Assembly: GCA_028822945.1 (NCBI GenBank)
Contig: JAPKCN010000036.1
Coordinates: 1 to 12,344, forward strand
DNA length: 12,344 nt
Direction of reading: 5' to 3'
From: Porticoccaceae bacterium
GTDB lineage: Bacteria > Pseudomonadota > Gammaproteobacteria > Pseudomonadales > Porticoccaceae
The translations under genes were made by a program, and so were the position numbers. Shown here piece by piece: positions 7,000-12,344 of the stretch. Numbering within the stretch: position 1 is the first letter of the stretch; every line of letters begins with the position of its first letter. The notes under the pieces are model-generated. The model did not search any database. It was not told where the DNA came from and saw only the letters and a list, made by a program, of their open reading frames with translations.

Positions 7000-9030
7000 A
7001 TGAAACTTCAAAATTTCGCGATGAACAACTGGCACTTGTCGCCTGAAACAGGTGTGATACTGAACAACGCTATCTCCGGCGAGCCTGTCGCGGAAATATC
7101 CAGTGGCGGTCTCGATTTTCAGGATATGGTTAGCTTTGGCCGGAATATTGGTAGCCCCGCTCTGCAGAAAATGACCTTTCACCAACGCGCTCTTATGCTC
7201 AAGGAACTCGGGCTGTATTTGATGGAGCGCAAGGAGTTATTTTATGAATGTTCAAAAGCCACCGGCGCAACCCGCAGTGATTCTTGGATAGACATCGAAG
7301 GAGGGATAGGAACACTTTTTTCGATCTCCAGCAAGGCGCGTATCGAGATGCCTAACAGCACAATTTATATCGATGGCAATCAAGAGAACTTATCGCGAAA
7401 CGGCACCTTCACTGGCCAACATATTTATACACCCTTGCGGGGTGTTGCCGTGCACATCAATGCCTACAATTTCCCCTGCTGGGGTATGCTAGAGAAGCTC
7501 GCCCCAGCCCTGGTTGCTGGCGTACCTTGCATCGTCAAGCCCGGCAGTCAAACAGCTTTTTTGACCGAACTCATGGTGCAACATATGGTGGAGTCAAAAA
7601 TACTACCAGCCGGCGCGATACAACTAATTTGTGGCGGCGTTGGCGACCTGCTTGATCATCTAACTTATGAGGATATTGTCAGTTTCACCGGATCGGCGGT
7701 AACTGGGCTGAAACTTAAACAGCACCCAGTCATCGCCTCACAATGCACTCGGTTTGTTATGGAAGCCGACTCTTTAAATTGTTGCATTCTAGGCAGCGAT
7801 GTCGAAACAGAAAGTGTTGAGTTCAACTTATTTATCAAAGAAATTGTGCAAGAGATGACCACCAAAGCGGGGCAAAAGTGTACTGCCATAAGGCGCGCTT
7901 TAGTACCCGAAAATAAGGTTGATGCAGTCACACACGCGCTGTGCGACAAACTTGGTAAAATCAACGTGGGCAATCCCGATAACAAATCTGTACGCATGGG
8001 GGCACTAGCTGGACAGCGCCAACGCCGAGATGTACGTGATGCCGTTCAACAACTGCGCAGCGATAGCAGCCTCGTTTTCGGTGATCCAGATCGCGTCTCA
8101 CCAATTGATGCCTCCTCAGACACGGGTGCTTTTATGTGTCCGGTGGTGATGCTAGCTGAAAACTCGGACCACAGTAGCGCCCACGATGTAGAAGCTTTTG
8201 GTCCCGTGAGCACCATCATTCCATATGTCGATAATGAGCATGCAGTGAAACTTGCCGCTCGCGGGAGGGGGAGCTTAGTCGGCTCATTGATAACCAACAG
8301 CCCGGATGTCGCGCGCGAAGTCACTCTCGGCATGGCACCTCATCACGGCCGCGTACTGGTACTCAATGCTGCCTGTGCGAAAGAATCAACGGGCCATGGC
8401 TCTCCCCTGCCACAGTTAATTCATGGTGGCCCAGGTCGCGCTGGTGGTGGCGAAGAATTGGGCGGTGTGCGCGGTGTCAAACACTATATGCAACGAACTG
8501 CGCTCCAGGGGTCGCCGGATATGCTCAGTGCGGTGACCGGTATCCACCTGCAAGGTGCAACACGCAGATTAAGCGATATTCATCCATTCAAAAAGCATTT
8601 TGAAGAGATTGAAATAGGCGATACCGTGGTGACCGAAAAACGCGAGATAACGATCGCTGATATCGAGGCGTTTGCAGAATTAACAGGTGACAAATTTTAC
8701 GCTCACATGGATCAGGAAGCAGCGCTTCGAAATCCTTTTTTTGATGGCCGCGTAGCCCATGGTTACCTGCTGATTTCCGCAGCAGCCGGACTTTTTGTTT
8801 GGCCCGGCGAAGGTCCCGTGCTGGCCAATACCGGACTCGAAAATTTGTCATTTCAGGTGCCAGTTTACCCGGGCGACGTAATTCAAGTACAGTTCACCTG
8901 CAAGCAGAAAAAAGATCGACTAACAGAAATTTGGGGTGAAGTGCGATGGGATACTACTATCGTCAACCAAAATGGTGAAGTCTGTGCACAATATGACGTC
9001 CTTACTGGCGTTGCCAACAGTCAGCAATAA
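7000..9030 (+). CDS. paaZ: Oxepin-CoA hydrolase / 3-oxo-5,6-dehydrosuberyl-CoA semialdehyde dehydrogenase (bifunctional)
   Basis: Bifunctional ring-opening enzyme. The C-terminal MaoC-like (R)-hydratase domain hydrolyses oxepin-CoA to a reactive semialdehyde, which the N-terminal NADP-dependent aldehyde dehydrogenase domain oxidises. With the ATG at 7000 it has 676 residues (E. coli 681). The start aligns with the E. coli N-terminus (NNAISGEP versus HHAISGEA); the frame is open back to an ATG at 6874, but those 42 extra residues overlap the promoter. The ALDH domain shows AVHINAYNFPCWGMLEKLAP (150-169), FTGSA (229-233), the general base E255 (MEADSLNCC) and nucleophile C294 (AGQKCTAIRR). Then KESTGHGSPLPQL and HGGPGRAGGGEELGG follow. 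The hydratase domain (about 526-676) has D564 and H569 (GDKFYAHMD) and RVAHGYLL. First gene of the plus-strand operon. Confidence 0.96.
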   Translation: MKLQNFAMNNWHLSPETGVILNNAISGEPVAEISSGGLDFQDMVSFGRNIGSPALQKMTFHQRALMLKELGLYLMERKELFYECSKATGATRSDSWIDIEGGIGTLFSISSKARIEMPNSTIYIDGNQENLSRNGTFTGQHIYTPLRGVAVHINAYNFPCWGMLEKLAPALVAGVPCIVKPGSQTAFLTELMVQHMVESKILPAGAIQLICGGVGDLLDHLTYEDIVSFTGSAVTGLKLKQHPVIASQCTRFVMEADSLNCCILGSDVETESVEFNLFIKEIVQEMTTKAGQKCTAIRRALVPENKVDAVTHALCDKLGKINVGNPDNKSVRMGALAGQRQRRDVRDAVQQLRSDSSLVFGDPDRVSPIDASSDTGAFMCPVVMLAENSDHSSAHDVEAFGPVSTIIPYVDNEHAVKLAARGRGSLVGSLITNSPDVAREVTLGMAPHHGRVLVLNAACAKESTGHGSPLPQLIHGGPGRAGGGEELGGVRGVKHYMQRTALQGSPDMLSAVTGIHLQGATRRLSDIHPFKKHFEEIEIGDTVVTEKREITIADIEAFAELTGDKFYAHMDQEAALRNPFFDGRVAHGYLLISAAAGLFVWPGEGPVLANTGLENLSFQVPVYPGDVIQVQFTCKQKKDRLTEIWGEVRWDTTIVNQNGEVCAQYDVLTGVANSQQ

Positions 9031-9042
9031 GCGAGGTACATC

Positions 9043-10011
9043 ATGAATAGCAAAGAAAACCGTACAACACTTTCCGCAGAAGAACTGAAATTTGAAGAGC
9101 TCCTCGCTAGTGGTCGCAAAATCGAGCCACGCGATTGGATGCCAGACGACTATCGCAGAACTCTGATTCGCCAAATAGGTCAGCATGCACATTCGGAAAT
9201 TATCGGCATGCAACCCGAGGGTAACTGGATTACGCGCGCGCCGAGCTTAAAGCGCAAAGCTATTTTGATGTCAAAAGTCCAGGACGAAGCGGGTCATGGT
9301 CTGTACCTGTATAGTGCAGCCGAAACACTCGGCGCCGATCGCACCGATATGTTGGAAAAACTCAACAACGGCAAGATGAAATACTCTAGCATCTTTAATT
9401 ATCCAACGCCTTGCTGGGCCGATATGGGTGCCATCGGATGGCTCGTAGATGGCGCCGCCATCTGTAATCAGGTGCCGCTATGTCGCACATCATATGGCCC
9501 ATACGCGCGGGCCATGGTGCGAGTATGTAAAGAAGAGAGTTTTCATCAACGTCAGGGATACGAGATAATGCTGACGCTCTGCAAAGGTAGCAGCGAACAA
9601 AAGAAAATGGCGCAAGATGCTCTCAATCGGTGGTGGTGGCCTGCAATCATGATGTTCGGGCCACGCGATGATCAATCGCCTAACTCTGAGTTATCCTTGA
9701 AATGGAAAATAAAATTATTTTCAAATGATGTACTGCGGCAAAAATTTGTCGATATCGCGGTGCCCCAAGCCAATATTCTCGGCTTAACTGTGCCCGACAC
9801 CGATCTAAGTTGGAATGAGGACACCGGGCATTACTCATATGGAGAGCCAGATTGGGAAGAGTTTTTCGAAGTTATTCGCGGTAATGGTCCATGTAACAAG
9901 GAGCGGGTCAGTAACCGACGAGAGGCCCATGAAAACGGTCAGTGGGTGCGTGATGCAGCTATGGCATACGCCGCCAAACGCGCCAAAATATCGCTATCAC
10001 AAGCAGCATAA
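9043..10011 (+). CDS. paaA: Phenylacetyl-CoA 1,2-epoxidase, catalytic alpha subunit
   Basis: Catalytic subunit of the PaaABCE bacterial multicomponent monooxygenase, which uses O2 and NADPH-derived electrons to form the ring epoxide of phenylacetyl-CoA. The 322-residue ferritin-like protein has the diiron ligands visible as E52 (AHSEIIGM), E82xxH85 (DEAGHG) and E165xxH168 (EESFHQ). Stretches such as LIRQIGQHAHSEI, YLYSAAETLG, RMKYSSIFNYP-like MKYSSIFNYP, WLVDGAA and RTSYGPYARAMV match E. coli PaaA (309 aa), with an N-terminal extension of about ten residues. The ATG is 12 bases after paaZ, with GAGG six bases upstream. It looks fully functional. Confidence 0.97.
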   Translation: MNSKENRTTLSAEELKFEELLASGRKIEPRDWMPDDYRRTLIRQIGQHAHSEIIGMQPEGNWITRAPSLKRKAILMSKVQDEAGHGLYLYSAAETLGADRTDMLEKLNNGKMKYSSIFNYPTPCWADMGAIGWLVDGAAICNQVPLCRTSYGPYARAMVRVCKEESFHQRQGYEIMLTLCKGSSEQKKMAQDALNRWWWPAIMMFGPRDDQSPNSELSLKWKIKLFSNDVLRQKFVDIAVPQANILGLTVPDTDLSWNEDTGHYSYGEPDWEEFFEVIRGNGPCNKERVSNRREAHENGQWVRDAAMAYAAKRAKISLSQAA

Positions 10012-10042
10012 GAACTGCTGTGAGCCCACATAGGCAAATATC

Positions 10043-10333
10043 ATGGGATAGTAGAAAGATTATCCACTGTGGGAAGTATTTATCCGCAGCAATCGAGGTA
10101 TCGATCACAAACATGCCGGTAGCCTGCGCGCTTCGGATGCTGAAATGGCGTTACAAAATGCCCGTGACCTTTACACCCGCCGATCTGAAGGGGTTAGCAT
10201 ATGGGTTGTGCTGTCCAACCAAATCGTAGCTTCAGATCCGGATGACAAGAACGCGCTGTTTGATCCGTCGGAAGACAAGGTGTATCGACATCCAACGTTT
10301 TATTCCCTTCCCGACGAACTGGAACACATGTGA
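10043..10333 (+). CDS. paaB: PaaB subunit of phenylacetyl-CoA epoxidase, start region disrupted by two TAG codons
   Basis: PaaB is the small subunit that joins PaaAC units in the epoxidase complex. From 10055 to 10330 the frame encodes 92 residues typical of the family: KDYPLWEVFIR, then GIDHKHAGSLRASDAEMALQ, then ARDLYTRRSEGVSIWVV, ending KVYRHPTFYSLPDELEHM. E. coli PaaB has 95 residues, so the expected start is three or four codons before the Lys at 10055. An ATG sits exactly there in the right frame (10043) with AGG about eight bases upstream. However, codons 3 and 4 are both TAG (10049-10054). The next in-frame ATG (10145) would remove a third of the protein; no GTG or TTG start lies between, only CTG at 10067. 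Dropping one G from the GGG at 10045-10047 and adding one A to the AAA at 10055-10057 would give an ideal M-D-S-R-K-D start, so sequence error is possible. The stop overlaps the paaC GTG. Confidence 0.88.
10049..10054 (+). other. Tandem in-frame amber codons at paaB codons 3-4
   Basis: Reading from the in-frame ATG at 10043: ATG GGA TAG TAG AAA GAT, followed by conserved PaaB sequence. TAG also ends paaI, paaJ and paaD in this window, so it is a normal stop in this organism. Confidence 0.9.
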
Positions 10334-11103
10334 GCGCTTCAGCAGCTTCAACTAAAAGCGACCTCTTTACTTACACCCTACGCCAAGCAGATAACTCGAT
10401 GGTGCTCTGCCAGCGCCTTTGCGAGTGGGCCGCACGCGCCCCAGAGTTAGAGGAAGATATCGCTCTGACGAATATCGGCTTAGATTTAATTGGTCAAGCG
10501 CGATCGCTCTATCAATACTCGGCAAGTCTATGCGATCCAAAGGTTAGTGAGGATGATTTAGCATTTATGCGCGATGCGCACCAATGGACCAACCTACTCT
10601 TGGTCGAGCAACCGAATGGCGATTTTGCCGATACCATCGCCCGACAGTATTTCTATGATGCTTGGCATCTTCCTTTTCTTGAGCAGTTGACTAGATCACA
10701 CGACACAACACTGGCTGCTATCGCCGCCAAGTCAGTCAAAGAAGCCAAGTACCATCTCCGCCATAGCTCGATGTGGATCAAACGTCTGGGGGATGGAACC
10801 GAATACAGTCACCAACGTATGCAAGATGCAATAGCGACGGTATGGCCCTTTACTAAGGAAATGTTTGTCGCCGACGAACTCGATCTGAGGATGCTCGAGG
10901 CGGGTATAGGTGTCGACCTCGACGTTTTGAAACGCGCTTGGGAGTCCCAGGTTGTGGCACTGTTAATCAGTGCCACATTAACTAAACCTATCGATAGTGA
11001 GGCTATCACTGGTGGTCGCCAAGGTCAGCACACCGAGTACCTACACGATCTTTTAGCAGAAATGCAAGTCCTGCCTCGCAGTATGCCAAACCGTCAGTGG
11101 TGA
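10330..11103 (+). CDS. paaC: Phenylacetyl-CoA 1,2-epoxidase, structural beta subunit
   Basis: Ferritin-like partner of PaaA that forms the stable PaaAC core of the epoxidase. The 257-residue protein (E. coli 248) shows the family stretches CQRLCEWAARAPELEED, IALTNIGLDLIGQARSLYQY, LLLVEQPNGDFADTIARQYF, DAWH, AKSVKEAKYHLRHS and, near the end, GGRQGQHTEYL and LAEMQ. The start is a GTG at 10330 that overlaps the paaB stop in ATGTGA, leaving about nine extra N-terminal residues before the conserved FTYTLRQADN. Because this start is coupled to paaB termination, failure to translate paaB could also reduce PaaC synthesis (inference). Stop TGA ten bases before paaD. Confidence 0.96.
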   Translation: MSASAASTKSDLFTYTLRQADNSMVLCQRLCEWAARAPELEEDIALTNIGLDLIGQARSLYQYSASLCDPKVSEDDLAFMRDAHQWTNLLLVEQPNGDFADTIARQYFYDAWHLPFLEQLTRSHDTTLAAIAAKSVKEAKYHLRHSSMWIKRLGDGTEYSHQRMQDAIATVWPFTKEMFVADELDLRMLEAGIGVDLDVLKRAWESQVVALLISATLTKPIDSEAITGGRQGQHTEYLHDLLAEMQVLPRSMPNRQW

Positions 11104-11113
11104 TAAAAAAACT

Positions 11114-11629
11114 ATGGATTTAATGAGTAAAAATACCGAGATTCAACTGGCGCATGTGCGCAGCATACTCGACACCATAACCGATCCAGAGATACCCGCA
11201 TTGACGATTAATGAAATGGGTATATTGCGCGGCGTCGAGATCGAGGCCGATACTGTCGTCGTAACAATTACGCCAACCTACTCAGGGTGCCCAGCAATCG
11301 ACCAAATTACCGACGACATAACTGCCGCTCTTGCAAAACACGACTACCTGTCTGCTCGGGTTGCCTTAGTCTTATCGCCCGCTTGGACCACCGACTGGAT
11401 GAGCGACGAAGCGAAAGAAAAACTGCGTCAGTACGGCATAGCACCGCCATGCAAAACCAGCCTGTTAGATGATTCTCAGGAAGATCCAGATGTCACTGTG
11501 ATCGTCGCCTGTCCCAACTGCTGTTCCTTTAATACCCAGTTAGTGAGTCACTTCGGGTCCACTGCCTGTAAATCATTTTGGCAGTGTACAGATTGTCTCG
11601 AACCGTTTGACTATTTCAAGCCCATTTAG
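11114..11629 (+). CDS. paaD: PaaD, Fe-S/metal-cofactor assembly factor of the epoxidase
   Basis: PaaD is needed for an active epoxidase but is not part of the purified complex; the family (DUF59/MIP18-like plus a C-terminal Cys domain) is thought to mature the iron centres. The 171-residue protein has the DUF59-like part ITDPEIPALTINEMGILR (22-39), PTYSGCP with C59, and LSPAWTTDWM (88-96). A C-terminal CxxC...CxxC site follows (C133, C136, C158, C161) with C152 in FGSTACKS, ending EPFDYFKPI. Length agrees with E. coli (about 165). Two possible starts, ATG 11114 and ATG 11123, both have weak Shine-Dalgarno sites; the difference is three residues. It lies ten bases after paaC and eight before paaE. 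Confidence 0.95.
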   Translation: MDLMSKNTEIQLAHVRSILDTITDPEIPALTINEMGILRGVEIEADTVVVTITPTYSGCPAIDQITDDITAALAKHDYLSARVALVLSPAWTTDWMSDEAKEKLRQYGIAPPCKTSLLDDSQEDPDVTVIVACPNCCSFNTQLVSHFGSTACKSFWQCTDCLEPFDYFKPI

Positions 11630-11637
11630 GCAATTCT

Positions 11638-12344
11638 ATGGTTGATCAAGCAATTGTTACACGTATCCTTCAGGGTACACGCGACTCCGTTGTAATCGCG
11701 GTGCAAGTAGCCGACGAGCTGCGGTCTAAATACCGGTATAAACAGGGTCAAAATCTGACATTTATCAAGTCTTTTAACGGCCAGGAGGTGCGTCGCAGCT
11801 ATTCGATATGCAGCAGTGTTAAAGATTCGGAATTACGGGTCGGTATCAAAAAAATTGAACATGGTATCTTTTCTAGTTGGGCTAACAGCCAATTAAAGGT
11901 CGGCGATACGCTGGAACTGTTGCCGCCCGCGGGCCATTTTTTCGTCGATCTCGACCCCGAGTCCAAGCGTCATTATGTCGGCGTGGCTGCAGGCAGCGGG
12001 ATCACCCCAATCCTATCGATTTTAAAAACCACTTTAGAGACTGAACCAGCAAGTCACTTTACGCTAATTTATGGCAACAAAAGCACCGATACCATAATGT
12101 TTTTAGAAGACGTCGAGGCCCTGAAAAATCGCTACCCACAACGACTTCAAGTATTCCATATATTGAGTCGCGAGATGCAAAATGCAGAACTTCTTAACGG
12201 CCGCATCGATGCGCAAAAGATAGAGCGATTTCTCACTGTGCTAATTGACGCCAACGAAATCGATGATGTATTTTTATGTGGCCCATTTGAGATGGTCATG
12301 TCGACAAAAAATGCCTTCGCTAGTGCTGGCGTCGAACATAAACA
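11638..12344 (+). CDS. paaE: Phenylacetyl-CoA epoxidase reductase subunit, 3'-truncated by window edge
   Basis: Electron-transfer subunit of the epoxidase: a ferredoxin-NADP reductase-like flavoprotein that passes electrons from NADPH through FAD and a [2Fe-2S] cluster to PaaA. The frame is open from the ATG at 11638 to the right edge, 235 codons. Visible are the FAD-binding RRSYSIC (52-58), the nucleotide-binding AAGSGITP (117-124), the LIYGNKS strand (143-149) and LCGPFEM (213-219). The C-terminal plant-type [2Fe-2S] ferredoxin domain (roughly the last 110-120 residues of a protein of about 350) is beyond the window. An AGG lies seven bases before the ATG, and the gap from paaD is eight bases. 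No defect is seen. Confidence 0.95.
   Translation, partial: MVDQAIVTRILQGTRDSVVIAVQVADELRSKYRYKQGQNLTFIKSFNGQEVRRSYSICSSVKDSELRVGIKKIEHGIFSSWANSQLKVGDTLELLPPAGHFFVDLDPESKRHYVGVAAGSGITPILSILKTTLETEPASHFTLIYGNKSTDTIMFLEDVEALKNRYPQRLQVFHILSREMQNAELLNGRIDAQKIERFLTVLIDANEIDDVFLCGPFEMVMSTKNAFASAGVEHK

Noticed and set aside
10049..10054. Reassigned TAG (e.g. pyrrolysine or recoded amber) in paaB
   Set aside because: paaI, paaJ and paaD end with TAG at the expected family lengths, so TAG works as a stop here.
10020..10229. 69-residue frame starting at GTG 10020 between paaA and paaC
   Set aside because: It is paaB read in the wrong frame; the frame containing 10055-10333 has the conserved PaaB sequence.
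1..12344. Mobile elements, CRISPR arrays, tRNA genes or defence systems
   Set aside because: No transposase, integrase, regularly spaced repeats or tRNA-like folds were seen; nearly all of the window is explained by paa genes.

Overview
This window is a phenylacetate (paa) degradation locus from a Gram-negative bacterium. It is built as two divergent operons around a gene-free regulatory region at about 6482-6999. The proteins resemble the E. coli/Pseudomonas Paa set closely, and base composition looks intermediate by eye. A (possibly marine) gammaproteobacterium is the best guess, from overall protein resemblance only; there is no rRNA or other taxonomic marker.

Minus-strand operon (about 6481 down to 1): paaG (ring-1,2-epoxyphenylacetyl-CoA isomerase), paaH (3-hydroxyadipyl-CoA dehydrogenase), paaI (hotdog thioesterase), paaJ (3-oxoadipyl-CoA / 3-oxo-5,6-dehydrosuberyl-CoA thiolase), paaK (phenylacetate-CoA ligase), then a DUF485 small membrane protein and an ActP-like sodium:solute symporter that runs off the left edge. 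The last two genes form the usual yjcH-actP pair. Here they probably import phenylacetate or a related carboxylate (inference from position). The symporter frame holds a TGA codon at 320-322, yet the same frame stays open and homologous on both sides.

Plus-strand operon (7000 to the right edge): paaZ (oxepin-CoA hydrolase / aldehyde dehydrogenase), paaA, paaB, paaC, paaD and paaE (the last cut by the window). PaaABCE is the multicomponent phenylacetyl-CoA 1,2-epoxidase and PaaD a maturation factor. A good sigma-70-like promoter lies at 6855-6882, upstream of paaZ. The body of paaB is intact, but its natural ATG (10043) is followed at codons 3 and 4 by two consecutive TAG codons, so paaB as written has no conventional way to be translated at full length.

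Together the genes would import phenylacetate, activate it (PaaK), epoxidise it (PaaABCE), isomerise it to oxepin-CoA (PaaG), open and oxidise the ring (PaaZ) and carry out beta-oxidation-like steps (PaaJ, PaaH, PaaJ). PaaI removes stalled CoA thioesters. No separate paaF hydratase and no paaX/paaR-type regulator is present in the window. I see no new biological system. The most notable points are the two nonsense lesions (paaB and symporter) in an otherwise intact pathway, and the structured divergent regulatory region.
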